Source: an uncultured Clostridia bacterium (GTDB lineage Bacteria > Bacillota > Clostridia > TANB77 > CAG-508). Taken from it: a DNA stretch of 11,460 bases. A program made the position numbers and the translations under genes. The DNA lies in the NCBI GenBank assembly GCA_944393755.1, contig CALYBF010000039.1, positions 1-11,460 on the forward strand, read 5' to 3'. Each line of letters opens with the position of its first letter. The stretch's first letter is position 1. Of the stretch, positions 1 through 6,351 are shown in pieces. The notes below the pieces were generated by a model. That model was given only the letters and a program-made list of their open reading frames with translations, ran no database searches and was not told where the DNA came from.

Positions 1-1175
1 TTAGTTGGTATTGTTGTATTTCTTTCAATTAATTTTGTAAATACTCCACCATATGTTTCAATACCTAGTGATAGAGGTGTTACATCTAATAATACTAAGT
101 CTTTTACATCTCCTGATAAAACACCACCTTGAATTGCTGCACCAATTGCAACACACTCATCCGGGTTAATTCCTTTATCTGGTTCTTTTCCTGTTATTCT
201 TTTTACAACTTCTTGTACGGCTGGAACTCTTGTAGAACCACCTACTAATAATACTTTATGAATATCATTTGCTGTTATTCCTGCATCTTTTAAAGCTTGG
301 TTTACAGGTCCTGCTGTTTCTTCTACTAAATCGTGAATTAATTCTTCAAATTTAGCTCTTGTTAAAGTTACGTCTAAGTGTTTTGGTCCTGTTGCGTCTG
401 CTGTAATAAATGGTAAGTTAATTTGTGTTTGTTGTACTCCTGATAATTCTATTTTTGCTTTTTCTGCTGCTTCTTTTAATCTTTGCATTGCCATTTTATC
501 AGCACTTAAATCAATTCCATTTGATTTTTTAAATTCTGATACTAAATATTTAATTATTGCTTCATCAAAGTCATCTCCACCAAGATGTGTATTACCACTT
601 GTTGCTAAAACTTCAAATACGCCATCACCAATATCTAGAATAGAAACATCAAAAGTTCCTCCACCTAAATCATATATTAATATTTTTTGGTCTTGTTCTT
701 TATCCATACCATAGGCAAGTGCTGCTGCTGTTGGTTCATTTATAATTCTTAGAACTTCTAACCCTGCAATTTTTCCTGCATCTTTTGTTGCTTGTCTTTG
801 GCTATCACTAAAATATGCTGGTACTGTGATAACTGCTTGAGTTACTTTTTGTCCTAAATAATTTTCAGCATCTTGTTTTAATTTTTGTAATATCATTGCT
901 GATATTTCTTGTGGAGAGAATTTATCTCCTTCTATATCTACTTTATCATTTGTTCCCATTTTTCTTTTAATTGATATAACAGTATTTTCTGGGTTTGTTA
1001 CTGCTTGACGTTTTGCAATTTGTCCAACTAGTCTTTCACCATTTTTAGAAAATGCAACAACTGATGGAGTTGTTCTATTTCCTTCTGCATTTGGTATAAC
1101 TACTGGCTCTCCTCCTTCCATAACTGCTACACAAGAATTTGTTGTTCCTAAGTCAATTCCTATAATTTTTCCCAT
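1..1175 (-). CDS. dnaK: Chaperone DnaK (Hsp70), C-terminus cut off by the window edge
   Basis: ATP-dependent Hsp70 chaperone of the cytoplasm, working with DnaJ and the exchange factor GrpE. 391 codons are visible of the usual ~600-620, so the whole nucleotide-binding domain and the first part of the substrate-binding domain are present; the lid and C-terminal tail lie beyond position 1. Seen motifs: phosphate-1 loop DLGTTNSC (residues 8-15), phosphate-2 DLGGGTFDVS (about 169-178), adenosine motif LLVGGSTRVP (about 309-318), and the hydrophobic interdomain linker DLVLLDVTPLS (from about 359). The start is ATG at 1175-1173, with AAAGG about 10 nt upstream, giving the classical MGKIIGIDLGTTNS beginning. 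It is the third gene of hrcA-grpE-dnaK, 102 bp after grpE; that AT-rich gap shows no convincing promoter or terminator. dnaJ would be expected just outside the window. Regulation should come from the CIRCE-controlled promoter upstream of hrcA. Confidence 0.97.
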   Translation of the reverse strand, partial: MGKIIGIDLGTTNSCVAVMEGGEPVVIPNAEGNRTTPSVVAFSKNGERLVGQIAKRQAVTNPENTVISIKRKMGTNDKVDIEGDKFSPQEISAMILQKLKQDAENYLGQKVTQAVITVPAYFSDSQRQATKDAGKIAGLEVLRIINEPTAAALAYGMDKEQDQKILIYDLGGGTFDVSILDIGDGVFEVLATSGNTHLGGDDFDEAIIKYLVSEFKKSNGIDLSADKMAMQRLKEAAEKAKIELSGVQQTQINLPFITADATGPKHLDVTLTRAKFEELIHDLVEETAGPVNQALKDAGITANDIHKVLLVGGSTRVPAVQEVVKRITGKEPDKGINPDECVAIGAAIQGGVLSGDVKDLVLLDVTPLSLGIETYGGVFTKLIERNTTIPT

Positions 1176-1277
1176 TTTTCTTCATCCTTTCTTTTTATAA
1201 TAAAAATATATAAATTAATAAAATTTAATAACATATTAATAAACAAATTATAAACAATATATAAGATATATCTGTTT

Positions 1278-1802
1278 TTAATTAGCTACTGCTACCATTG
1301 AGTGTCTTATTACTTTGCTTCCTATTTTATAACCTTTTCTATAAACTTCTACAACTTCTTTTTCACCTTTTGTTTCATCTTGTATACTTCTTACAGCTTC
1401 GTGTAACTCTGGGTCAAAAGTCTGTCCTAAAGCTTCTATTTCTTCTACTCCTTTAGATTTCAATACATCATTAAATTGTTTTAAAACTAATTCTATTCCT
1501 TTTTTATATTCTTCATCTTTTGTCTCAACTTTTACTGCATTTTCTAGATTATCTAAAACTGGTAGAATTACTTCTACTACATCTGATAATATCGAATTAT
1601 ATAATGTCTCTCTTTCTTTTTGACTACGTTTTTTAAAGTTTTCAAATTCTGCTAAAATTCTTTTAAAATGGTCATCTAAAGCATCGTAATCTTCTTTTGG
1701 TACCATTTCTTTTTCTTTATTTTCCTTCTTATTTTCTTCTTTATTAGTTTTTTCTACTTCATTATTTTCCATTTTTTCCTTTTCTTCTTTTTCCTCTTTC
1801 AT
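1278..1802 (-). CDS. grpE: GrpE nucleotide exchange factor for DnaK
   Basis: Releases ADP from DnaK and so resets the chaperone cycle; acts as a dimer in the cytoplasm. From the chosen ATG (1802) the protein is 174 aa, near the family norm. Residues 1-35 are a low-complexity, Lys/Glu-rich disordered head. A long helix follows (about 36-65, with FKRILAEFENFKKRSQKE), then the four-helix dimer region and the C-terminal beta domain ending GYKIGSKVIRHSMVAVAN, which carries the family signature (LHEAV, GYKIGSKVIRHSMV). An in-frame ATG eight codons upstream (1826) would overlap the end of hrcA by 23 bases. I prefer 1802 because it lies directly after the hrcA stop (1804-1806) and has GAAGGG a few bases before it. 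This implies translational coupling to hrcA, which would be disturbed if the hrcA frameshift is real. Confidence 0.95.
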   Translation of the reverse strand: MKEEKEEKEKMENNEVEKTNKEENKKENKEKEMVPKEDYDALDDHFKRILAEFENFKKRSQKERETLYNSILSDVVEVILPVLDNLENAVKVETKDEEYKKGIELVLKQFNDVLKSKGVEEIEALGQTFDPELHEAVRSIQDETKGEKEVVEVYRKGYKIGSKVIRHSMVAVAN

Positions 1803-1803
1803 T

Positions 1804-2821
1804 TTATCCCTTCTTTCCATCTCCATTTAATTTTTTATTTATATATTTCATAACTGAAATAACTTTTGAATAGTCCATCCTTTTTGGACCTATAATTCCT
1901 ATAGTTCCTAAATCTTTTCCATTTACTTTATGTTTAAAAGTTACTACACTAAAGTCTTTTAACTGTTCTTGCTCGTTTTCATCACCAATATAAACTTTTA
2001 TATCTTCTGCAAAACCACTATTTAACATATCTGCGACTACTTCTTTTTCATCTAATATATTTACAAAGTTTTTTGCAACTTCTAGGCTATTAAATTCTGG
2101 TAATTCAAAAGCTTTATTTGCTCCTTCTAAATATATTTTATCTTCTTCTGCTAAAACTTTTTTTATCTGCTCTATTATTGGTTTTACAACATTTACGCTA
2201 TATGTCATTTCATCATATAAGTATTCTTCTAATGGCCTATCAATTGTCTCTAAAGGCTCACCTTTTAATTTTTTATTAAACATATAATTAATAGTTTCAA
2301 CTTGTTTTGCTGTTATATCTTCATCAAATTTTATTATAGTTTCTTTTACTAAACCACTATCTGTAAGTATTACTGCCATCATCATTCTAGAACCGAAGTA
2401 AAACAAATTTTATTTCTTCTATTAATTGTTCATTTGTTTTAGGTCCTATAGATATTGTTGTATAATGAGTTACTTCTGATATTGTATTTGCTGTTATTTT
2501 TGTTAAGTCTTCTATTTCATTTACTTTTGTTTCTAGTTTATCACTTATATATTTTATTTCTTCTAGACTTATATCTTTATCATTTACAAGCTCATCTACA
2601 TAGTATCTATAACCTTTTTCTGAAGGTACTCTACCACTTGATGTATGTGTTTTGTCTAAATAACCATTTTTTTCTAGTTCTGCCATTTCATTTCTTATTG
2701 TTGCACTACTACAATCTAGGCCGTGATTTTTAGTTAAAGCATTTGAACTAACTGGTTCTGCTGTATTTATATATTCTTCTACAATTGCTTGTAATACTTT
2801 CTTTTTTCTATCATCTAACAA
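1804..2821 (-). pseudogene. hrcA: Heat-shock repressor HrcA, split by a +1 frameshift
   Basis: HrcA binds CIRCE operators and represses dnaK/groE operons; it is folded by GroEL. The N-terminal half (2821 to about 2402, 140 codons) has the winged-helix DNA-binding part (SSATIRNEMAELEKNGYL, then SSGRVPSEKGYRYYVD). The C-terminal half (about 2400 to 1807, 198 codons) has the inserted/GAF-like domain and ends GTIGIIGPKRMDYSKVI, the family's C-terminal signature. The two halves are in different frames: the first runs to a TAG at 2387-2389 after FVLLRF, while the expected continuation FGSRMMMAVILTDSG is in the next frame. Removing one T from the TTTT run at 2400-2403 restores a continuous 338-aa protein, a normal HrcA length. 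I take TTG (2821-2819) as the start because AGAGGTG lies 6 bases before it and the protein then begins (M)LDDRKKKVLQ as in relatives; GTG at 2857 would lie inside a CIRCE operator. Both halves are otherwise intact, so a very recent mutation or a base-call error is likely. Confidence 0.9.
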
Positions 2822-2850
2822 TTTTTTCACCTCTTCTTTAATTGTTAGTT

Positions 2851-2877
2851 TTAGCACTCCTTAAGTTCGTTTGCTAA
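2851..2877. promoter_or_regulatory. CIRCE operator (downstream copy) of the hrcA operon
   Basis: Inverted repeat TTAGCACTC - 9 bases - GTTTGCTAA on the plus strand. The consensus CIRCE is TTAGCACTC-N9-GAGTGCTAA; the left half is exact and the right half matches 7 of 9. It lies between the predicted transcription start (about 2882) and the hrcA start, where HrcA binding would block elongation or promoter clearance. In RNA it could also form a leader hairpin. Confidence 0.9.
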
Positions 2878-2888
2878 CCTTGTTATAT

Positions 2889-2915
2889 ATTATACCCAAT
2901 TTTAGCACTTGTCAA
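2889..2915 (-). promoter_or_regulatory. Predicted sigma-A promoter of hrcA-grpE-dnaK
   Basis: On the minus strand, a perfect TTGACA (2915-2910) is followed by TATAATAT (2894-2887). Taking TATAAT as the -10 gives a 15-bp spacer; taking the overlapping TAATAT gives 17. It sits between two CIRCE-like operators and points into hrcA. Confidence 0.75.
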
Positions 2916-2928
2916 TACTTTCTGCTAA
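2902..2928. promoter_or_regulatory. Second CIRCE-like operator overlapping the -35 box
   Basis: TTAGCACTT - 9 bases - TTCTGCTAA on the plus strand, with the same 9-9-9 geometry as CIRCE and 14 of 18 arm positions matching. It covers the -35 hexamer at 2910-2915, so bound HrcA would exclude RNA polymerase. Its centre is 51 bp from the centre of the downstream CIRCE. One arm is strong and one weak, as in the other copy. Confidence 0.7.
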
Positions 2929-2954
2929 AAAACTTTGTGAATTTTTTGTGAAAA

Positions 2955-2998
2955 GGGACGTTTCATTTTGGACATTTTGTCCAATTCGGGACACATCT
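2955..2998 (+). repeat. Solitary REP-like repeat, divergent-stem copy
   Basis: 44 bp with the same outer sequences as the repeats bounding the transposase unit (7718-7762 and 8701-8745): it begins GGGACGTTTC and ends TTCGGGACACATCT. The central hairpin differs: stem TTGGAC/GTCCAA here against TGCGAC/GTCGCA there. Two positions of the stem changed on both sides so that pairing is kept. It lies between the dps terminator and the hrcA promoter, 26 bp outside the distal CIRCE. No transposase gene is next to it, so it would have been mobilised in trans. Confidence 0.85.
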
Positions 2999-3002
2999 AA
3001 AA

Positions 3003-3035
3003 AATAAACCTAAAGTTTTATACTTTAAGTTTATT
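3003..3035 (-). terminator. Rho-independent terminator after dps
   Basis: A 14-bp stem (3003-3016 with 3022-3035) closes a 5-base loop; the one imperfect position is a U-G wobble in minus-strand RNA. A run of T follows on the minus strand (3004-2999), and another on the plus strand (3034-3040), so it may work both ways. It begins 6 bases after the dps stop. Confidence 0.85.
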
Positions 3036-3041
3036 TTTTTC

Positions 3042-3482
3042 TTATTTCATATTCAATTGATTTAACATCCATAAATTTTTCATATAAAGAAGGATATAGT
3101 TATCAATTAAAGAAGAAGTTCCATATGCTTTAATATTATCAGCCTTTTCTTTAATCTCATTTGCTTTTTTAAGTAAAGTATTATAATCTGTAATTATATT
3201 ATTTATAACCTGACAAGTATCGATTTTTTCATTTTGGGCTTCTTTAATACAAGTATTATCTAGATAATCTTTCATAGTACCTAAAGGCTGTGCATTTAAC
3301 ATCAAAATATGTTCTGCTAATTCATCAATTTCATCATTTATTTCATCATAATATTCTTCTAATTTAACATGCATTTCAAAGAACTCTTTACCTTTAATAT
3401 TCCAATGGTAATTTTGAAGTTTCCTATAAAACACATTTAAATCAGATAGAAAACAATTTAAACTTTTAACTAAATCTTCCAT
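3042..3482 (-). CDS. dps: Dps-family mini-ferritin (DNA protection in starved cells)
   Basis: Dps proteins form 12-subunit cages that oxidise Fe2+ with hydrogen peroxide and store the iron, shielding DNA from Fenton damage. The 146-aa length from the chosen start is typical. The inter-subunit ferroxidase site is recognisable: H26 in NYHW, H38 in FFEMH, E42, D53 and E57 in EIDELAEHI. The spacings (12, 15, 4) match those of known Dps sites (with E at the position that is D47 in Listeria Dps). The PLGT motif after the second helix is also typical. I chose ATG 3482 because AGGAAG lies 6 bases upstream; a longer in-frame reading back to 3539 adds 19 Lys/Asn-rich residues through AT-rich promoter DNA and is unlikely. 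It is divergent from the gene at 3608, with about 125 bp of very AT-rich DNA between. PerR control would be usual, but no convincing Per box is visible. Confidence 0.92.
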   Translation of the reverse strand: MEDLVKSLNCFLSDLNVFYRKLQNYHWNIKGKEFFEMHVKLEEYYDEINDEIDELAEHILMLNAQPLGTMKDYLDNTCIKEAQNEKIDTCQVINNIITDYNTLLKKANEIKEKADNIKAYGTSSLIDNYILLYMKNLWMLNQLNMK

Positions 3483-3607
3483 CAAAAACTTCCTTTCATA
3501 TTTTTTATTACTTTTTCCAAAAAAAATATTTTTATTCATCTTATTTTTAATATTTTAATTATTTTTGTAGATAATAATATTATAAAAATTTTTAAGGAGG
3601 CTTATTT

Positions 3608-4036
3608 ATGGATAATAATCGCTATATTTTAAACGAATTAAATAAAGGTATAAAAATGGGTATGGACTCAATTTCAAATGTTTCGGAAAAAGTTCAAGAT
3701 GATAGATTTAAACAAGACTTAAAATACCAATATGACGAATATAATAAAATATTAAATGAAGTAAATACTGAATTAACTAGATTTGATGACTTTCCAAAAG
3801 AATTAAATCCTATGCAAAAAGCTATGGGTTGGATGGGTGTTGAAATGAACACTTTAACAGATAAAAGTAATTCTAAAATTGCCGAATTAATGATACAAGG
3901 AACTAATATGGGAATAATAGAAGGAGTTAAACTTTTAAATCAAAACCCTGATGCTGACAACGAAGTAAAAAATGTTTTAAATGAATTTATTAAATTTCAA
4001 GAAAATACTGTAGAACAATTAAAAAAATATTTATAA
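3608..4036 (+). CDS. Small all-helical protein, possibly ferritin-like
   Basis: 142 aa, not identified with certainty. It has no signal peptide, no membrane segment and no cysteine. The sequence reads as four amphipathic helices (about 3-30, 33-58, 68-109 and 115-142), suggesting a four-helix bundle. A Met-rich, conserved-looking centre (NPMQKAMGWMGVEMNTLTDKSNSKIAELMIQGTNMG, residues 67-102, quoted here only as landmarks NPMQK, GWMGVEM, SNSKIAELMIQG) resembles proteins seen in clostridial genomes as hypothetical or ferritin-like. No clear His/Glu di-iron pairs are visible, so an iron role is inference from fold and from its divergent neighbour dps. AAGGAGG lies 7 bases before the ATG, indicating strong translation. 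It is the only plus-strand protein gene in the window. Confidence 0.85.
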   Translation: MDNNRYILNELNKGIKMGMDSISNVSEKVQDDRFKQDLKYQYDEYNKILNEVNTELTRFDDFPKELNPMQKAMGWMGVEMNTLTDKSNSKIAELMIQGTNMGIIEGVKLLNQNPDADNEVKNVLNEFIKFQENTVEQLKKYL

Positions 4037-4074
4037 AAAACTGCGGAGTCTTTCTATTATTAAAAGAGTTTTTT
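4035..4074 (+). terminator. Possible terminator after the plus-strand helical-protein gene
   Basis: AAAAAACT (4035-4042) pairs with AGTTTTTT (4067-4074); alternatively TCTTT (4049-4053) pairs with AAAGA (4063-4067) before a run of six T. The stem is weak and the hairpin overlaps the stop codon, so this is only a fair candidate. The following gap to the tRNA genes (to about 4171) shows nothing else. Confidence 0.4.
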
Positions 4075-4171
4075 CTAATAAAACATTATATAGTAACAAA
4101 AATTTAATTATGTAATAACAATATTTTGATTTAATTATACTATTTAAAATTATTTTGATTAAAGTATTTTA

Positions 4172-4245
4172 TGGAGCAGGTAGTGGGAATCGAACCCACG
4201 TCATTAGCTTGGAAGGCTAAGGTTCTACCATTGAACTACACCTGC
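4172..4245 (-). tRNA. tRNA-Gly (anticodon TCC), distal copy
   Basis: 74 nt including an encoded CCA end. The cloverleaf is readable on the minus strand: acceptor GCAGGTG with TACCTGC (one G-U), D arm with GTTCAATGGTAGAAC, anticodon stem TTAGC/GCTAA around loop CTTCCAA, T arm GTGGG TTCGATT CCCAC. Anticodon TCC reads GGA and, by wobble, other GGN codons. It follows the other Gly tRNA after 23 bases and is presumably cotranscribed with it. Confidence 0.97.
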
Positions 4246-4250
4246 AAAAA

Positions 4251-4361
<111 letters not shown>

Positions 4362-4363
4362 AG

Positions 4364-4392
4364 ATTATAAAGGTTTTTTTTTATTTTGTCAA
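4364..4392 (-). promoter_or_regulatory. Consensus sigma-A promoter of the tRNA-Gly pair
   Basis: On the minus strand TTGACA (4392-4387), a 17-bp spacer and TATAAT (4369-4364): both boxes are perfect. The transcript should start near 4357, some 15 nt before the first tRNA. The promoter lies within 30-60 bp of the cyclophilin stop, and no good terminator separates them. Confidence 0.88.
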
Positions 4393-4422
4393 TAGTTTTT
4401 TTAAAATTTGTTAAAGTTTTAA

Positions 4423-5220
4423 TTAATCTGTTGTCGTAGTCATTGTACTTGGATCTATTCCATATTGACTATACAACCAGCTCATATAATCAAAAGGGGT
4501 TAAAGTTTCTGGTAACCCATAATCATATCCAAAAGTATCAACTCTAATTGAAGTTATTTTTACAGGGTTAACTGGTGTACTTTGTTCAGTATTACCAGTT
4601 TCTTCGCTATCATCTGCAACTTTTACCTCAACATTTTCTATATTATGAATAATATCCATACCTTCAATTACTTTACCAAATGAAGTATAATATCCGTTTA
4701 AAGAAGCATTGTCTTTAGTCATAATAAAGAATTGTGAACTTCCAGAATTATAAGATTCTTCTGCTAAAGCTGATGAATATGATGTGTAATCATTTCTTGC
4801 CATACCGATTACACCTTCTTCAAATTTTAATTTGTTATCTACTCCATTTGCTATAAATTCACCTTTAATAGAATATTCTGTCTCTTCTCCACCATCTTTT
4901 AAATTAGAAATTTTTGCACCGCCTTCACCTGTTCCTTCTGGATCTCCACCTTGTATCATAAAATCTTTTACAATTCTATGAAATGTAAGTCCATCATAAA
5001 AACCTCTATTAGCTAGAGTAATAAAATTTGCAACTGTTTCAGGTGCTTTATCTGGATATAATTCTATTTTTACTGTTCCGAAATTTTCAATTTCCATTGT
5101 TGCAATTGGATTTTTAATTTCCATTGTTGCATTTTTATAATAACCAAATACTAACACTCCTATTAATACTAAAATAATTATTAATGCTATTATCCATAAA
5201 ATATTTTTAAATTTATCCAT
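4423..5220 (-). CDS. Membrane-anchored cyclophilin-type peptidyl-prolyl isomerase
   Basis: Catalyses cis-trans isomerisation of X-Pro bonds, presumably on exported proteins at the outer face of the membrane. A hydrophobic segment (about residues 8-27, after MDKFKN) forms an uncleaved anchor or signal; there is no lipobox cysteine. The cyclophilin domain spans about 38-228: FHRIVKDFMIQGGDP (80-94) supplies R82, F87, M88 and Q90, equivalent to R55, F60, M61 and Q63 of human CypA, and SSQFFI (161-166) is the second signature. A Thr/Pro-rich acidic insert (about 203-218) and a 35-residue tail ending STMTTTTD are outside the usual fold. ATG 5220 has AGGAGG 6 bases upstream. It starts 20 bp after disA and is probably cotranscribed with radA-disA. 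ATMEI occurs twice (31-35, 40-44), reflecting a small DNA duplication. Confidence 0.93.
   Translation of the reverse strand: MDKFKNILWIIALIIILVLIGVLVFGYYKNATMEIKNPIATMEIENFGTVKIELYPDKAPETVANFITLANRGFYDGLTFHRIVKDFMIQGGDPEGTGEGGAKISNLKDGGEETEYSIKGEFIANGVDNKLKFEEGVIGMARNDYTSYSSALAEESYNSGSSQFFIMTKDNASLNGYYTSFGKVIEGMDIIHNIENVEVKVADDSEETGNTEQSTPVNPVKITSIRVDTFGYDYGLPETLTPFDYMSWLYSQYGIDPSTMTTTTD
5089..5131. repeat. Short direct repeat, 16 bp at a 27-bp period
   Basis: The 16-mer beginning AATTTCC and ending TTGCA occurs at 5089-5104 and again at 5116-5131. The period is exactly nine codons and duplicates ATMEI at the entry to the cyclophilin domain, lengthening the membrane-to-domain linker. Confidence 0.8.
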
Positions 5221-5240
5221 TGTTATCCTCCTATTTTTTA

Positions 5241-6326
5241 TTAAATTAAATTATCAAAAATAAATTGTTCTTGCATCCTTTTTAAAGATTGTTTTATAGT
5301 TTTTGCTCTTACCTCACCAATACCTTCAACTTCATCTAAACTTTCAATATCAGCAGCTAATATATGTTGGAAAGATTTAAAAGAATCTACTAAATTTTCT
5401 ACAATATTACTTGGCATTCTTGGAATTTTATTTAAAATTCTATAACCTTTTGTATAAACTCCAACTTCATCATAATTATCAAAATTTTCATATCCTAGAA
5501 GTTTGGCAATTACAGCTTCTTTAGATAAATCTTCATAAGATAAGTTATCAAAACTTTCTATTACTTTTTCTGGTGTTCTTTTATTTTTTCCTTTTCCTGG
5601 GACTATATAATCTTTTATAATAAGATTTTCTTCTTTTTCCAAACCACCTATTAATTCATCTAATTGCATTTTTACAAGTCTACCATCATTTCCAAGCTCA
5701 TATATTTGCCTTTGTATTTCTTCTACAATCTTCATAACCATTTCTGCTCTTTGTATTGCAACTATTACATTTTCCAATGTTACAATATCATTAAATTCAT
5801 ATTCATTTAAAACATTTAATTTATTATCAAATACTTTTTTATATTTTTCAAGTGTCTGAATTGCTTGATTTGCTTTACTAAGCACTGAATCTGTATCTTC
5901 TAATATATATCTATCATTTCCTTTAAACACTGTAATAATACTTCTTCTTTGAGAAATACTAATTACAAGTTCTCCTGTTTGTTTTGCCGTTCTTTCTGCT
6001 GTTCTATGTCTTGTTCCAGTTTCTAAAGTTGCTATTTCAGATGATGGAATAAGCTGTGCATTTGCATATAAAATTTTCTTTAAATCTCCACTTAAAACAA
6101 TAGCTCCATCCATTTTAGCAAGTTCGTATAATTTAGAAGATGAATATTCTTCATTAATAAAAAAGCCACCATCAACAACTTCATTTAGTACTGCTTCACT
6201 ATCTGTAATTAGTAATAAAGCTCCTGTTCTTGCTCTTAATATATTTTCTAGTCCATCTCTTATGGGAGTACCTGGTGCAATTAACTTTAAAATTTCTGTA
6301 ATATTATCTTCTTTGCCTGTTCTCAA
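5241..6326 (-). CDS. disA: DNA integrity scanning diadenylate cyclase DisA
   Basis: Makes cyclic di-AMP from two ATP and slides on DNA, stopping at branched intermediates; in Bacillus it delays sporulation when DNA is damaged. The length of 361 aa matches the family (about 355-360). The N-terminal DAC domain (about 5-145) has the catalytic DGA motif (73-75) and GTRHRTAERTA (104-114). A helical linker follows (about 150-285), then a C-terminal helix-hairpin-helix DNA-binding domain (about 300-355, LDEVEGIGEVRAKTIKQSL). The start is TTG at 6326-6324 with a GGGAG about 10 bases upstream; no ATG fits in frame. It begins 25 bp after the radA stop and is followed 20 bp later by the cyclophilin gene. 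The radA-disA pairing is conserved in Firmicutes, and RadA is reported to restrain DisA activity in Bacillus. Confidence 0.97.
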   Translation of the reverse strand: MRTGKEDNITEILKLIAPGTPIRDGLENILRARTGALLLITDSEAVLNEVVDGGFFINEEYSSSKLYELAKMDGAIVLSGDLKKILYANAQLIPSSEIATLETGTRHRTAERTAKQTGELVISISQRRSIITVFKGNDRYILEDTDSVLSKANQAIQTLEKYKKVFDNKLNVLNEYEFNDIVTLENVIVAIQRAEMVMKIVEEIQRQIYELGNDGRLVKMQLDELIGGLEKEENLIIKDYIVPGKGKNKRTPEKVIESFDNLSYEDLSKEAVIAKLLGYENFDNYDEVGVYTKGYRILNKIPRMPSNIVENLVDSFKSFQHILAADIESLDEVEGIGEVRAKTIKQSLKRMQEQFIFDNLI

Positions 6327-6351
6327 AATGTATTCTCTCCCTTCTAAAAAA

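Noticed and set aside
2395..2406. Programmed +1 frameshifting in hrcA
   Set aside because: No stop codon or known slippery/stimulatory arrangement is at the junction, and HrcA is normally a single frame; mutation or sequencing error is simpler.
3571..3588. Per-box-like AT palindrome (ATAATATTAT) in the dps divergent region
   Set aside because: A Per box needs a 7-1-7 arrangement; here the arms abut without the central base and the outer positions do not match. Such words are common by chance in this AT-rich DNA.
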